Source of the DNA: Pseudoduganella violaceinigra DSM 15887
GTDB taxonomy: Bacteria; Pseudomonadota; Gammaproteobacteria; Burkholderiales; Burkholderiaceae_D
Assembly (NCBI RefSeq): GCF_000425385.1
Contig: NZ_KE384356.1
Coordinates: 442,380-506,379, forward strand
Direction of reading: 5' to 3'
Length of the DNA stretch: 64,000 nucleotides
Numbering within the stretch: position 1 is the stretch's first letter; each line of letters begins with the position of its first letter. The position numbers and the translations under genes are program-made. This document shows, piece after piece, positions 1 to 9,877 of this stretch. Under the pieces are notes generated by a model that saw nothing but the letters and a program-made list of their open reading frames with translations, made no database searches and was not told where the DNA came from.

Positions 1-97
1 GCTCGATCTTCACATCGGCCGGAACGTCGCCCTTCTCATTCTGCAAGCCGTCGCGCGGACCCACTTCAACAATCTTGACCTTCTTTGGCAAACTCAT
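1..97 (-). CDS. liuE: Hydroxymethylglutaryl-CoA lyase, N-terminal fragment (cut by window edge)
   Basis: Only the first 32 codons are present; the gene continues beyond position 1. The visible start reads MSLPKKVKIVEVGPRDGLQN, which contains the VGPRDGLQ signature near the N-terminus of HMG-CoA lyases. The family cleaves HMG-CoA to acetoacetate and acetyl-CoA, the last dedicated step of leucine degradation. The start codon lies 1 nt after the stop of the upstream ghrA-type gene, so it is the last visible member of the liu-bio operon. Identity is strong because the motif and the pathway context agree. Confidence 0.9.
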   Translation of the reverse strand, partial: MSLPKKVKIVEVGPRDGLQNEKGDVPADVKIE

Positions 98-98
98 T

Positions 99-1034
99 TC
101 AGTATCCTTTTTCGCGATTGATAACGTCGGCGACCTGTTCGCCGCGCGCGTGCTGGCGCATCTTGCCCACCATTTGCTCGATGCTTTCGCGGCGCAGCGT
201 GAGGGCGGAGATATGCGGCGTGATCGTGATGCGCGGCTCTTCCCAGAACGGATGCGGGGCCGGCAGCGGTTCGTTGCGGAACACGTCCAGCGTGGCGCCC
301 GCGATGTGGCCGGATTTGATCAGCGGCAGCAGGTCTGGGTCGGAAATGTGCGGGCCGCGTCCGACGTTGATGATGTATGCCCCTTGCGGCAGCTTTTGCA
401 TATTGCTGCGGCTCAGGATATTCACCGTCTCCGGCGTCAGCGGCAGCATGCAGACCACCACGCGCGAGGAACCGAGAAAAGCGTCCAGTCCATCCTCGCC
501 ATGGAAGCATTCCACGCCGGCCAGCGACTTCGCCGTGCGGCTCCATGCGCGCAGCGGGAAGCCGAATGGCCTGAGCGCCTCGATCACCTGGGTGCCGAGC
601 GCGCCCACGCCCATCACGCCGACCGTGAAGTCCGCCTTGTCGCGCGCCTCAAGCTGCAGCCAGGCGCCGGCACGGGCTTGCGCCTCGTATTCATCCAGGC
701 GGCGGAAGTAGCGCAGCACGGCATGCGTGACGTACTCCGCCATCTGCATGCCCATGCCGGCGTCGTTCAAGCGCACGATCGGGATGTGCGGCGGGATCGC
801 CTGCGAGTACTTCATGATCGCATCGGCGCCCGCGCCGGTCAGGAAAATGGCCTTGACGCGGGCCAGGTCCGCCAGCATGGACTGGGGCGGCGTCCACAGC
901 ACGGCATAGTCGCAGGCGGGGATCTCGCCGACGCCTTCGCGCCAGACCACCACCTCCGCTTCGGGCATCAAATCGGCAAAATCCTTGATCCAGGGCGCGG
1001 TATTGCCATCCGCGCGATACAGCAGGATGCGCAT
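99..1034 (-). CDS. ghrA: Glyoxylate/hydroxypyruvate reductase A-type 2-hydroxyacid dehydrogenase
   Basis: A 311-aa member of the D-isomer-specific 2-hydroxyacid dehydrogenase family, close in length to E. coli GhrA (312 aa), which reduces glyoxylate and hydroxypyruvate with NADPH in the cytoplasm. The nucleotide-binding loop GVMGVGALG is at residues 139-147. The catalytic triad expected for GhrA is visible as R226 (VGRG), E255 (RNEP) and H274 (TPHIS). It sits between liuD (9 nt gap) and liuE (1 nt gap), so it is co-transcribed with leucine catabolism although it has no established role there. Possible roles are removal of glyoxylate or reduction of a branched 2-keto acid; the sequence does not decide. 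Function at family level is secure, substrate is not. Confidence 0.85.
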   Translation of the reverse strand: MRILLYRADGNTAPWIKDFADLMPEAEVVVWREGVGEIPACDYAVLWTPPQSMLADLARVKAIFLTGAGADAIMKYSQAIPPHIPIVRLNDAGMGMQMAEYVTHAVLRYFRRLDEYEAQARAGAWLQLEARDKADFTVGVMGVGALGTQVIEALRPFGFPLRAWSRTAKSLAGVECFHGEDGLDAFLGSSRVVVCMLPLTPETVNILSRSNMQKLPQGAYIINVGRGPHISDPDLLPLIKSGHIAGATLDVFRNEPLPAPHPFWEEPRITITPHISALTLRRESIEQMVGKMRQHARGEQVADVINREKGY

Positions 1035-1043
1035 GCCGACCCC

Positions 1044-3074
1044 TTAAGCGGCGGTTTTGAAGGCCAGCAGCGGAGCACCGTCCGCCACCTGGTCGCCGAC
1101 CGCGTACAGGACTTCTTCAACCACGCCGTCGTGCGGAGCGGAGATGGTGTGCTCCATCTTCATCGCTTCCATGATGACCAGCGCATCGCCCTTTTTCACT
1201 TCCTTGCCCTTCTCGGCCAGCACCGCGACAACCTTGCCCGGCATTGGCGCGGTCAGGCGGCCGCCTTCGGCCTCGGACTCGCCGGCGTGCGCCATCGGGT
1301 CGTTATACTCCAGCACATAGTGGCCGCCGCCGGTGAACACGTGGAACACGTCGCCGTCGCGGCGCACGGTGCCGTGCACCGAGGTTTCGCCCAGCTTGAT
1401 GCTCAGGTCCACGCCGTCTTGCCGGAACAGGGACAGCGCGACTTCCAGGCCCTTGATCTCGAAGTGCCAGCCGTGCGGCAGGTAGGTCAGCATCGGCGCG
1501 TACTGCTTGCCATGCTCGTCGCTGAAGGCGAGCTTGCGCGCGTAATGGAAATTCATGCGCCAGCCGAGCGCCTGGCCCCAGGGATCGCCTTGATTGGCGC
1601 CCGATTGCGCCGCCGACTTGTCTTTCTCTTCCTCGATCAGCGACACCGCGGCCAGCGCCACGGCAGCGACAGGGATCGAGCGCGCCGGCGGGAACAGCGC
1701 GTCATGGTTGCGTTCGATCAGGCCGGTATCCAGGTCGGCGTTGGCGAAGGCGTCGCCTTCCACCAGGCGTTTCAGGAAGGCGATATTGGTCGCCAGGCCG
1801 ACAATCTGGTACTGCGCCAGGGCTTGCGCCATGCGGGCCAGGGCCTGTTTGCGGTCCGCGCCCCACACGATCAGCTTGGCGATCATCGGGTCGTAGAAGG
1901 GCGAAATCGCATCGCCTGCGCGCACGCCGGAATCGATACGCACGGCGCATGGATGGCCGGGCACGCCGCCCAGTTCAAAGTTCACCGAGGCCGGGGTTTC
2001 CAGGTGGCGCAGCGTGCCGATCGACGGCAGGAAGCCCTTCTCCGGATTTTCGGCGTAGATACGCGCTTCAATCGAGTGGCCGTTGATGGCCAGGTCGGAC
2101 TGCTTCTTGGGCAGTTGCTCGCCGGCGGCGACGCGGATCTGCCATTCCACCAGGTCGGTGCCGGTGATCATTTCGGTCACCGGATGCTCAACCTGCAGGC
2201 GGGTGTTCATCTCCATGAAGTAGAAGCTGCCGTCCTGGTTGGCGATGAATTCCACCGTTCCCGCGCCGACGTAGCCCACGGCGCGCGCGGCCGCCACGGC
2301 GGCTTCGCCCATGGCGGCGCGGCGCTCGGCGCTCATGCCCGGCGCAGGCGCTTCCTCCAGCACTTTCTGGTGGCGGCGCTGCACGGAGCAATCGCGCTCG
2401 AACAGGTAAATGCAGTTGCCGTGCGTGTCGGCAAACACCTGGATTTCAATATGGCGCGGGCGCTGCAGGTATTTCTCCGCCAGCACCTTGTCGTCGCCGA
2501 AAGAGCTGATCGCCTCGCGTTTGCAGGAGGCCAGCGCGTCCTTGAACGCTTCCGACGACTCGACCACGCGCATACCCTTGCCGCCGCCGCCGGCCGAAGC
2601 CTTCAGCAGCACCGGGTAGCCGATGCGGTCGGCTTGTTCCTGCAGGAAGCCTGCGTCCTGATTGTCGCCGTGGTAGCCCGGCACCAGCGGCACATTGGCT
2701 TTCTCCATCAGCTGCTTGGCGGCCGATTTCGAGCCCATGGCGCGCATGGCGGAAGCCGGCGGGCCGATGAAGGCCAGGCCCACTTCGGCGCAGGCCTCCG
2801 CAAACTCCGCGTTCTCCGACAGGAAGCCGTAGCCCGGGTGGATCGCCTCCGCGCCGGTGGCCAGCGCCACCGCGATCAGCTTGTCGCCGCACAGGTAGGA
2901 TTCCTTGGCGGCGGCCGGGCCGATGTTCACCGCTTCGTCGCACACGGCGACGTGCTTGGCATTCGCGTCCGCGTCCGAATACACGGCCACGGTCTTGATG
3001 CCCAGGCGGCGCGCGGTCGCGGCGACGCGGCAAGCGATTTCGCCACGGTTGGCAATCAGGATTTTCTTGAACAT
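1044..3074 (-). CDS. liuD: 3-methylcrotonyl-CoA carboxylase biotin-containing (alpha) subunit
   Basis: 676 aa. Biotin carboxylase N-domain opens with KKILIANRGEIACRV, followed by the ATP-grasp glycine loop (residues 161-169, AGGGGKGMR) and the biotin carboxylase C-domain. A linker domain follows, then a C-terminal biotinyl domain with EAMKMEH, in which K639 is the biotinylated lysine 37 residues from the end, the usual spacing. With LiuB it carboxylates 3-methylcrotonyl-CoA in leucine breakdown. The assignment to methylcrotonyl- rather than propionyl- or geranyl-CoA carboxylase rests on the liu neighbours. The upstream neighbour is bioB (34 nt gap), so the biotin consumer lies directly behind the biotin-making genes. 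Confidence 0.93.
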   Translation of the reverse strand: MFKKILIANRGEIACRVAATARRLGIKTVAVYSDADANAKHVAVCDEAVNIGPAAAKESYLCGDKLIAVALATGAEAIHPGYGFLSENAEFAEACAEVGLAFIGPPASAMRAMGSKSAAKQLMEKANVPLVPGYHGDNQDAGFLQEQADRIGYPVLLKASAGGGGKGMRVVESSEAFKDALASCKREAISSFGDDKVLAEKYLQRPRHIEIQVFADTHGNCIYLFERDCSVQRRHQKVLEEAPAPGMSAERRAAMGEAAVAAARAVGYVGAGTVEFIANQDGSFYFMEMNTRLQVEHPVTEMITGTDLVEWQIRVAAGEQLPKKQSDLAINGHSIEARIYAENPEKGFLPSIGTLRHLETPASVNFELGGVPGHPCAVRIDSGVRAGDAISPFYDPMIAKLIVWGADRKQALARMAQALAQYQIVGLATNIAFLKRLVEGDAFANADLDTGLIERNHDALFPPARSIPVAAVALAAVSLIEEEKDKSAAQSGANQGDPWGQALGWRMNFHYARKLAFSDEHGKQYAPMLTYLPHGWHFEIKGLEVALSLFRQDGVDLSIKLGETSVHGTVRRDGDVFHVFTGGGHYVLEYNDPMAHAGESEAEGGRLTAPMPGKVVAVLAEKGKEVKKGDALVIMEAMKMEHTISAPHDGVVEEVLYAVGDQVADGAPLLAFKTAA

Positions 3075-3108
3075 TGTCTCTCTCTATTCTTCTTTGTATG
3101 AGTACGAG

Positions 3109-4149
3109 TTAGCAGCCGCAGGCTTCTTTTTGTACCGAGTCCAGCACGGCGCCGCGGGTCGGCAGGCCCAGTTTGGCCAGCAGGGCGCGGTCGTCGTTGG
3201 CTTCCGGGTTATCGGTGGTCAGCAGCTTGTCGCCGTAGAAGATCGAGTTGGCGCCGGCCATGAAGCACATGGCCTGCACGGCTTCGCCCAGCTCGCGGCG
3301 GCCGGCCGACAGGCGCACGCGCGCCTTCGGCATGGTGATACGGGCAACGGCGATGGTGCGCACGAATTCCAGCGGGTCCAGCTTGTCCAGGCCGTGCAGC
3401 GGCGTGCCTTCCACCTGCACCAGGTGGTTGACCGGTACCGATTCAGGGTATGGGTTCAGGTTGGCCAGCTGGGCGATCAGGCCGGCGCGCTGCTCGCGCG
3501 TTTCGCCCATGCCCACGATGCCGCCGCAGCAGACCTTCAGGCCGGCGTCGCGCACGTGGCCCAGCGTGTCCAGGCGGTCCTGGTATTGGCGGGTGGAGAT
3601 CACGTCGCCGTAGAAGTCCGGCGAGGTGTCCAGGTTGTGGTTGTAGTAATCCAGGCCCGCGTCCTTCAGGCGCTGCGCCTGCGCCGCTTCCAGCATGCCC
3701 AGGGTGGCGCAGGTTTCCAGGCCCATGGCCTTCACCTCGCGCACCATGGTTTCGACTTTTTCCATGTCGCGCTCTTTCGGGCTGCGCCAGGCGGCGCCCA
3801 TGCAGAAACGGGTGGCGCCGTTGTCCTTGGCCTGCTTGGCCGCGTCCAGCACGGTGTCCAGGTCCAGGATCTTCTTGGCTTCCACGCCCGTGTCGTAGCG
3901 CGCGGCTTGCGGGCAGTAGCCGCAATCCTCTTCGCAGCCGCCGGTCTTGATCGAGAGCAGGGTCGCCAGTTCGACATCGCCATCCGGCCAGTGGGCGCGG
4001 TGGGCTTCCTGTGCGCGGAACATCAAATCGTTGAATGGCAGTGCGTACAGCGCCATCACGTCTTCCAGGGGCCAGGTGGCGGCCTCCGGCAGCTTGATGG
4101 CGGCGGTCGGACGGTGCAGTTGGACGGCTTTAGGTTCTTGCAGGGACAT
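3109..4149 (-). CDS. bioB: Biotin synthase
   Basis: 346 aa, the same length as E. coli BioB. The radical-SAM cluster motif CxxxCxxC is present as C72, C76 and C79 ([12 protein letters not shown]). The enzyme inserts sulfur into dethiobiotin, the final step of biotin synthesis, using a [4Fe-4S] and a sacrificial [2Fe-2S] cluster. The C-terminal region ends with a CGC tail. It follows bioD by 13 nt and precedes liuD by 34 nt, all on the minus strand, so it links the bio block to the carboxylase subunit that needs biotin. Confidence 0.97.
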   Translation of the reverse strand: MSLQEPKAVQLHRPTAAIKLPEAATWPLEDVMALYALPFNDLMFRAQEAHRAHWPDGDVELATLLSIKTGGCEEDCGYCPQAARYDTGVEAKKILDLDTVLDAAKQAKDNGATRFCMGAAWRSPKERDMEKVETMVREVKAMGLETCATLGMLEAAQAQRLKDAGLDYYNHNLDTSPDFYGDVISTRQYQDRLDTLGHVRDAGLKVCCGGIVGMGETREQRAGLIAQLANLNPYPESVPVNHLVQVEGTPLHGLDKLDPLEFVRTIAVARITMPKARVRLSAGRRELGEAVQAMCFMAGANSIFYGDKLLTTDNPEANDDRALLAKLGLPTRGAVLDSVQKEACGC

Positions 4150-4162
4150 ATTTCTTCCTCTC

Positions 4163-4927
4163 TTACTTGTTGCGGCGGCCCGGCCAGTTCGGCAGGGACG
4201 TGAAGTCCAGGTATTCGGCGGCGGCGGCGGCAGTCGGTTTCGCCAGCCGCGGAATGCGGCCCAGCAGCGGCGCGGGAATGCGCGCTGCCAGCGCGGCGAT
4301 ATTCTCGTCCGCGAAAGTCATTTCAAATTCCAGCGTGTTGGCAACCCAGCCCGCCAGTCTCAGGCCGCGCGACTCGATCGCCTCGACGGTCAAGAGGGCG
4401 TGGTTGATGCAGCCCAGGCGCAAGCCCACCACCAGCACCACCGGCAGCGCAAGCTGACCGGCCAGGTCGGCGGTGTCGAAGTCCTCGGTCAGCGGCACGC
4501 GGAAACCGCCCACGCCTTCCACCACGATGGCATCGGTGGCCGCCGCGATTTCCACGTAGGCCGCCAGGATCGGGACGGGGTCGATCGCCACGCCTTCCAG
4601 CGCGGCCGCGATATGCGGCGCGGCCGGTTCCTTCAGCATGAAGGGGGTGGTCAGCGACTGCGGCAAATGCACATTGCTGGCTTCGATCAGCTGGTCGGCG
4701 TCGTCGTTGTGCAACTGGCCGTTTTTCATCACGGCGCCCGCCGCGACGGGCTTCATGCCGCAGGCGCGCGCGCCGTGTTTCACCAGCGAGTACAGCATCG
4801 CGGAAGACGTGAGCGTCTTGCCGATCTCGGTGTCGGTGCCCGCCACGAAGCAGGCGAAGCGCGGCGGCATATCAACGGCCGCTGCGGCTTGGGGCTCTGG
4901 AGCGATGACAGGGTCTTCAAGCGCCAT
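4163..4927 (-). CDS. bioD: Dethiobiotin synthetase
   Basis: 254 aa; the P-loop GTDTEIGKT is at residues 30-38, after about 20 extra N-terminal residues compared with E. coli BioD. The enzyme closes the ureido ring of dethiobiotin from 7,8-diaminopelargonate, CO2 and ATP. The conserved [11 protein letters not shown] segment of the family is present. It starts 1 nt after the stop of bioF, indicating tight translational coupling. Whether the N-terminal extension is real or a later in-frame start is used is not settled; the annotated ATG keeps it next to bioF. Confidence 0.96.
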   Translation of the reverse strand: MALEDPVIAPEPQAAAAVDMPPRFACFVAGTDTEIGKTLTSSAMLYSLVKHGARACGMKPVAAGAVMKNGQLHNDDADQLIEASNVHLPQSLTTPFMLKEPAAPHIAAALEGVAIDPVPILAAYVEIAAATDAIVVEGVGGFRVPLTEDFDTADLAGQLALPVVLVVGLRLGCINHALLTVEAIESRGLRLAGWVANTLEFEMTFADENIAALAARIPAPLLGRIPRLAKPTAAAAAEYLDFTSLPNWPGRRNK

Positions 4928-4928
4928 A

Positions 4929-6113
4929 TCAGTTCCTTTCCAGTTTGTTTAATGTTTCGACCAGGCGGGCCACGTCGTCGTGGCTGTGGCCTGCGGACAG
5001 GGTCACGCGCAAACGCGCGGTGCCGGCGGGCACGGTCGGCGGGCGGATGCCGCCTACCCAGATGCCCTGCTCGTACAGCGCCGCGGCCAGGCGCATGGTC
5101 TCCTCGTTTTCGCCGATCACGATCGGCTGGATCGCCGTTTGCGACGGCATCAGGTGCCAGCGCTCGAAGCGCAGGCCATCCCGCAATTGTGCCACCAGGG
5201 CACGCAGGTGGGCGCGGCGTTCGCGGCCCTCGTCGCCGGAGATGATGTCCAGGCTCGCTTGCAAGGCATGCGCCAGGGCCGGCGGGGCGGCGGTGGTGAA
5301 GATATAAGGACGGGCGCGCTGGATCAGCGTTTCGATCACCGTGCGATGCGCGGCGACGAAAGCACCGCCCACGCCGGCGGCCTTGCCCAGCGTGCCGACA
5401 TACACCAGGTAAGGCGAGCGCAGGCCAAAGTGCTCCAAGGCGCCGCGGCCGTTCTCGCCCAGCGTGCCGAAGCCGTGCGCGTCGTCGACCACCAGCCATG
5501 CCTGATGCTGCTCGCACAGGGCCAGCAGCTCGGGCAGCGGGGCCAGGTCGCCGTCCATGCTGAAGACGGCGTCGGTAACGACGATCTTATTGGTCGCCGT
5601 GCTGGTCTCCAGCATCTCGCGCAGCGCCGCCAGGTCGGCGTGGGGATAGACGCGCAGCGAAGTGCGCGACAGGCGGCCGCCGTCGATCAGCGAGGCGTGG
5701 TTCAGCGATTCGCTGAAGATTTCCGTGTTCTTGTCGCCGACCGCGAGGCCGGTGATCACGGCCAGGTTGGCCATGTAGCCGGTGCAGAAATACAGCGCCT
5801 GCGCCGCGACCAGGTGCGGCGCCATGAACTCGGCCAGGCGCTGCTCCAGCAGGGTGTGCGCGCGGCTATGGCCGCTGACCAGGTGGGCGGCGCCGCTGCC
5901 GGTGCCGTACAGCTGCACGCCCTGGTGCATCGCTTCGGCCAGGCGCGGATGCGCTGCCAGCCCGAGGTAGTCGTTGCTGCAGAAGGCCAGCAGTTCGCGG
6001 CCGTCGACGGTCATGCGCGGCGCGCAAGGGGTTTCGACGGAGCGCCGCTTGCGGATCAGGCTCTGGTCATGCAGGCCTTGCAGGTGCTGTTCGAGTTTTG
6101 CCAGCAATTCCAT
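4929..6113 (-). CDS. bioF: 8-amino-7-oxononanoate synthase
   Basis: 394 aa from the ATG at 6113, beginning [14 protein letters not shown]. The frame is open further upstream, but that part overlaps bioA and is rejected. It is a PLP enzyme of the alpha-oxoamine synthase family that condenses pimeloyl-ACP or pimeloyl-CoA with alanine. Visible signatures are SNDYLGLA (residues 47-54), [13 protein letters not shown] and the PLP lysine K244 in [11 protein letters not shown]. The start is 2 nt after the bioA stop and its own stop is 1 nt before bioD. Confidence 0.96.
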   Translation of the reverse strand: MELLAKLEQHLQGLHDQSLIRKRRSVETPCAPRMTVDGRELLAFCSNDYLGLAAHPRLAEAMHQGVQLYGTGSGAAHLVSGHSRAHTLLEQRLAEFMAPHLVAAQALYFCTGYMANLAVITGLAVGDKNTEIFSESLNHASLIDGGRLSRTSLRVYPHADLAALREMLETSTATNKIVVTDAVFSMDGDLAPLPELLALCEQHQAWLVVDDAHGFGTLGENGRGALEHFGLRSPYLVYVGTLGKAAGVGGAFVAAHRTVIETLIQRARPYIFTTAAPPALAHALQASLDIISGDEGRERRAHLRALVAQLRDGLRFERWHLMPSQTAIQPIVIGENEETMRLAAALYEQGIWVGGIRPPTVPAGTARLRVTLSAGHSHDDVARLVETLNKLERN

Positions 6114-6115
6114 GT

Positions 6116-7444
6116 TCAGCCCACCCGCGTTTTCTCGAAGACCGACAGCGTGCGCGCGGCCAGGCCGTCGATTTCCTCGTCGCTGAGGATATAGGGCGGC
6201 ATCAGGTACACGGTATTGCCGATCGGGCGCAGCAGCAACTCCTGCCGCGTGCCCTCGGTGAAGAAGCGGCGCGAGAAGCCCGGCGTAGCGCCGACGGCGT
6301 CGAAAGCCCAGATCATGCCGCGGTGGCGGAAGTTTTCGGTGTGCTCGTGGTGCGCCAGCGGCGCCAGGGCCTCGGTCAGCTTGCGCGAGCGCGCCTTGTT
6401 CGTCTCCAGCACATGGTCTTCCTGGAAGATGTCCAGCGTCGCCAGCGCGGCGCGGCAAGCCAGCGGATTGCCGGTGTAGGAGTGCGAATGCAGGAAGCCG
6501 CGCGTCACGTCGGCATCGTAGAAGGCCTGGTAGATTTCGTCGCGCGACAGCACGATGGAGAGCGGCAGGTAGCCGCCGCTGATGCCCTTCGACAGGCACA
6601 GGAAGTCCGGCCAGATGCCGGCCTGTTCGCAGGCAAAGAAAGTGCCGGTGCGGCCGCAGCCGACGGCGATTTCATCCAGGATCAGGTGTACGCCGTGCTT
6701 GTCGCACAGCCCGCGCACCAGTTTCAGGTAGAGCGGGTCGTGCATCGCCATGCCGGTGGCGCACTGCACCAGCGGTTCGATGATGATGGCGGCGATCTTG
6801 CCGGCGCGTTCAGTGAACATGCGCTCGACGTCGGCGGCGGCGCGGCGCGCCACGTCGGCCGCCGTTTCGCCTTCGGCCGCCTGGCGCGCGTCCGGCGACA
6901 TCACGGTCTGCGTGGCGCGCAGCAGCGGACCGTAGGCGTCCTTGAACAGCGCCACATCGGTCACGGCCAGCGCGCCGATGGTCTCGCCGTGGTAGCTGCC
7001 CTTCAGGCAAACGAATTCCTGCTTGCCGCCCTGGCCCATATTGCGCCAGGCATGGAAACTCATTTTCAAGGCGATTTCGACCGCCGACGCGCCGTCGGAC
7101 GCATAGAAGGCGTGGCCCAGCTGGTCCTGGGTCAGCGCCGCCAGGCGTTCGCTGAGCTGGATCACCGGCTCGTGGGTGAAGCCGGCCAGCATCGCATGCT
7201 CCAGCATGTCCAGCTGTTTGCGCAGCGCCGCGTTGATGCGCGGGTTGGCATGGCCGAACAGGTTCACCCACCAGGAGCTGATCGCATCCAGGTAGCGGTT
7301 GCCTTGATGGTCGTACAGCCACACGCCGCGGCCATGGCTGACGGGAATCAGCGGTACCGTTTCATGGTGCTGCATCTGGGTGCACGGGTGCCAGACAGAC
7401 TTCAGGCTACGCGCGACCCAATCGCTTTGTTGGTTCACTTCCAA
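6116..7444 (-). CDS. bioA: Adenosylmethionine-8-amino-7-oxononanoate aminotransferase
   Basis: 442 aa class III aminotransferase. It carries the PLP-binding aspartate region [14 protein letters not shown] and the lysine K286 in [29 protein letters not shown] near residues 56-71 is typical of BioA rather than of other class III enzymes. It transfers an amino group from SAM to 7-keto-8-aminopelargonate, giving diaminopelargonate. It is the first bio gene in the operon, 12 nt after liuC. No bioC, bioH or other pimeloyl-forming gene is seen in the window, so the early pathway must be encoded elsewhere. Confidence 0.96.
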   Translation of the reverse strand: MEVNQQSDWVARSLKSVWHPCTQMQHHETVPLIPVSHGRGVWLYDHQGNRYLDAISSWWVNLFGHANPRINAALRKQLDMLEHAMLAGFTHEPVIQLSERLAALTQDQLGHAFYASDGASAVEIALKMSFHAWRNMGQGGKQEFVCLKGSYHGETIGALAVTDVALFKDAYGPLLRATQTVMSPDARQAAEGETAADVARRAAADVERMFTERAGKIAAIIIEPLVQCATGMAMHDPLYLKLVRGLCDKHGVHLILDEIAVGCGRTGTFFACEQAGIWPDFLCLSKGISGGYLPLSIVLSRDEIYQAFYDADVTRGFLHSHSYTGNPLACRAALATLDIFQEDHVLETNKARSRKLTEALAPLAHHEHTENFRHRGMIWAFDAVGATPGFSRRFFTEGTRQELLLRPIGNTVYLMPPYILSDEEIDGLAARTLSVFEKTRVG

Positions 7445-7456
7445 AAACTGCTCCGT

Positions 7457-8242
7457 TCAATTCAGCCAGCCCGGCTTACGCTTTTCCAGGAAGGAGGTGA
7501 CGCCTTCGCGGCCTTGCTCGGAAGCGCGGATATGCGCGATGCGTTCGGCCGTGTCGGCCAGCAGCGTGTCGTTCACCGGCTTGCCGGCGATGTCGCGCAC
7601 CAGCACTTTTGCTTCCTTGACTGCGTTCGGGCTGTTGGTCACCAGGGCCTTCAGCACTTCCGCCATCCTGGCGTCCAGTGCATCGGCGGCGACCAGTTCG
7701 TGCACCATGCCGATGCGGTGGGCTTCGGCGGCGCTGAAACGTTCGGCGGTGAGGAAATAGCGGCGCGAAGCCTGCTCCCCCATCGCCTTGATCACATACG
7801 GCGAAATGGTGGCGGGGATCAGTCCCAGCTTCACTTCGCTCAGGCAGAAATTCGCCTCCGGCACGGCGACGATGATGTCGCAGGCGGAGACCAGGCCCAT
7901 GCCGCCCGCATAGCAATCGCCATGCACGCGCGCGATGGTCGGTTTCGGGCACAGGTAGATTGTGCGCAGCATTTGCGCCAGCTGCATGGCGTCGGCCTCA
8001 TTCTCCTCGTGGGTGTAATGGGCCATCTTCTTCATCCAGTTCAGGTCGCCGCCCGCGCAGAAGGCCGGGCCGTTCCCGGCCAGCACGATGGCGCGCACGT
8101 TTTCGTTGCGGCCCAGCTCCGAGAAGGCGCGCGCCAGGTCGTTGATCGCATGCTCGTTGAAGGCATTGCGCACGTCCGGGCGGTTCAGGGTGACGGTGGC
8201 GATCTTGCCGCTGATGTCGACGGTCAGGGTGTCGTAGCTCAT
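7457..8242 (-). CDS. liuC: 3-methylglutaconyl-CoA hydratase (enoyl-CoA hydratase family)
   Basis: 261 aa crotonase-fold enzyme. The oxyanion-hole segments are visible: GPAFCAGGDLNWM (about residues 56-68) and the glycine-rich CYAGGMGLVSACDI (about 110-125), followed by FCLSEVKLGLIPATISPYV. It is predicted to hydrate 3-methylglutaconyl-CoA to HMG-CoA. This substrate is inferred from its place between liuB (12 nt upstream) and the rest of the leucine operon; the fold alone does not separate it from other enoyl-CoA hydratases. Confidence 0.9.
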   Translation of the reverse strand: MSYDTLTVDISGKIATVTLNRPDVRNAFNEHAINDLARAFSELGRNENVRAIVLAGNGPAFCAGGDLNWMKKMAHYTHEENEADAMQLAQMLRTIYLCPKPTIARVHGDCYAGGMGLVSACDIIVAVPEANFCLSEVKLGLIPATISPYVIKAMGEQASRRYFLTAERFSAAEAHRIGMVHELVAADALDARMAEVLKALVTNSPNAVKEAKVLVRDIAGKPVNDTLLADTAERIAHIRASEQGREGVTSFLEKRKPGWLN

Positions 8243-8254
8243 CTTCGCCTCTCC

Positions 8255-9862
8255 TTACATGCGGAACACGCCGAACTTCGTGTCCGGGATGGGCGCGTTG
8301 AGCGCGGCGGACAGGCCCAGGCCCAGCACCATGCGGGTGTCGGCCGGATCGATCACGCCGTCGTCCCACAGCCGCGCGGAGGCATAGTAAGGGTGGCCCT
8401 GATGCTCGTACTGCTCCTTGATCGGCTGCTTGAAGGCCGCTTCTTCCTCGGCGCTCCAGCTGCCGCCCTTTGCTTCGATGCCGTCGCGCTTGACGGTGGC
8501 CAGCACGCCCGCCGCCTGTTCGCCGCCCATCACGGAGATACGCGCGTTGGGCCACATCCACAGCATGCGCGGCGAGTAGGCGCGGCCGCACATGCCGTAG
8601 TTGCCGGCGCCGAAGGAGCCGCCGATGATCACCGTGAATTTCGGCACCGAGGCGGTGGCGACCGCGGTCACCATCTTGGCGCCGTTGCGGGCGATGCCTT
8701 CGTTTTCGTATTTGCGGCCGACCATGAAGCCGGTGATGTTCTGCAGGAAAACCAGCGGAATCTTGCGCTGGCAGCACAGTTCGATGAAGTGCGCGCCTTT
8801 CAGTGCCGACTCGGAGAACAGAATGCCGTTGTTGGCGATGATGCCGACCTTCATGCCGAAGATATGGGCGAAGCCGCACACCAGGGTGGTGCCGTAGCGG
8901 GCCTTGAATTCATCGAACTCGGAACCGTCGACGATGCGCGCGATCACTTCGCGGATATCGAAAGGCTTGCGGGTATCGACCGGGATCACGCCGTACAGCT
9001 CTTCCGGCGCATACTTCGGCTCCGCCGCTTCACGCAGCACGCCCTGCTGCGGCTTCTGGCGGTTCAGGTTGGAGACGATGGTGCGCGCCATCGACAGCGC
9101 ATGCATATCGTCCTGCGCCAGGTGGTCGGCCACGCCGGACAGGCGCGTGTGCACATCGCCGCCGCCCAGGTCTTCGGCGGAAACCACTTCGCCGGTCGCC
9201 GCCTTCACCAGCGGCGGGCCGCCCAGGAAGATGGTGCCCTGCTCTTTGACGATGATCGATTCGTCCGACATGGCCGGCACATAGGCGCCGCCGGCGGTGC
9301 AGGAACCCATCACCACCGCGATCTGCGGGATGCCCTTGGCCGACATATTGGCCTGGTTGAAGAAGATGCGGCCGAAGTGGTCGCGGTCCGGGAACACGTC
9401 GTCCTGGTTCGGCAGGTTGGCGCCGCCCGAATCCACCAGGTAGATGCAGGGCAGATTGTTCTGTTCGGCGATTTCCTGCGCGCGCAGGTGCTTCTTCACC
9501 GTCATCGGGTAATAGGTACCGCCTTTTACCGTGGCGTCGTTACAGACGATCACGCACTCCTGGCCGGAGACGCGGCCGATGCCGGTGATCACGCCCGCCG
9601 CGGGCGCGGCGTTGTCGTACATATCGAATGCAGCCAGTTGCGAGAACTCGAGGAAGGGCGTGCCGGGATCGAGCAGCATCTGCACGCGGTCGCGCGGCAG
9701 CAGCTTGCCGCGCGCCACATGCTTGGCGCTGGCCGCTTCGCCGCCGCCTTGGGCCGCTTTGGCGACCTTGGCGCGCAGATCGTCGACCAGGGCTTGCATG
9801 GCGCCGGCATTGGCTTTGAAGTCCTCGCTGCGCGGATTGAGTTTGCTTTCGATATGCGGCAT
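8255..9862 (-). CDS. liuB: 3-methylcrotonyl-CoA carboxylase carboxyltransferase (beta) subunit
   Basis: 535 aa, the usual length of bacterial MCC beta subunits. The N- and C-terminal carboxyltransferase halves are both present. [20 protein letters not shown] is the MCC-type signature that distinguishes it from propionyl-CoA carboxylase. The C-terminal half contains the glycine-rich [16 protein letters not shown] segment. It transfers carboxylate from LiuD-bound biotin to methylcrotonyl-CoA. It is the first gene of the liu-bio operon; only 15 nt separate it from ychJ, so its promoter must lie within ychJ, where a LiuR-like palindrome is found. Confidence 0.95.
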   Translation of the reverse strand: MPHIESKLNPRSEDFKANAGAMQALVDDLRAKVAKAAQGGGEAASAKHVARGKLLPRDRVQMLLDPGTPFLEFSQLAAFDMYDNAAPAAGVITGIGRVSGQECVIVCNDATVKGGTYYPMTVKKHLRAQEIAEQNNLPCIYLVDSGGANLPNQDDVFPDRDHFGRIFFNQANMSAKGIPQIAVVMGSCTAGGAYVPAMSDESIIVKEQGTIFLGGPPLVKAATGEVVSAEDLGGGDVHTRLSGVADHLAQDDMHALSMARTIVSNLNRQKPQQGVLREAAEPKYAPEELYGVIPVDTRKPFDIREVIARIVDGSEFDEFKARYGTTLVCGFAHIFGMKVGIIANNGILFSESALKGAHFIELCCQRKIPLVFLQNITGFMVGRKYENEGIARNGAKMVTAVATASVPKFTVIIGGSFGAGNYGMCGRAYSPRMLWMWPNARISVMGGEQAAGVLATVKRDGIEAKGGSWSAEEEAAFKQPIKEQYEHQGHPYYASARLWDDGVIDPADTRMVLGLGLSAALNAPIPDTKFGVFRM

Positions 9863-9877
9863 TGTCGTCCTCTTCTC

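Noticed and set aside
7445-9877. Biotin repressor (BirA or BioR) operator upstream of the bio genes.
   Set aside because: Gaps before bioA are only 12 nt and no BirA-type dyad was found; the only operator-like palindrome matches LiuR sites.
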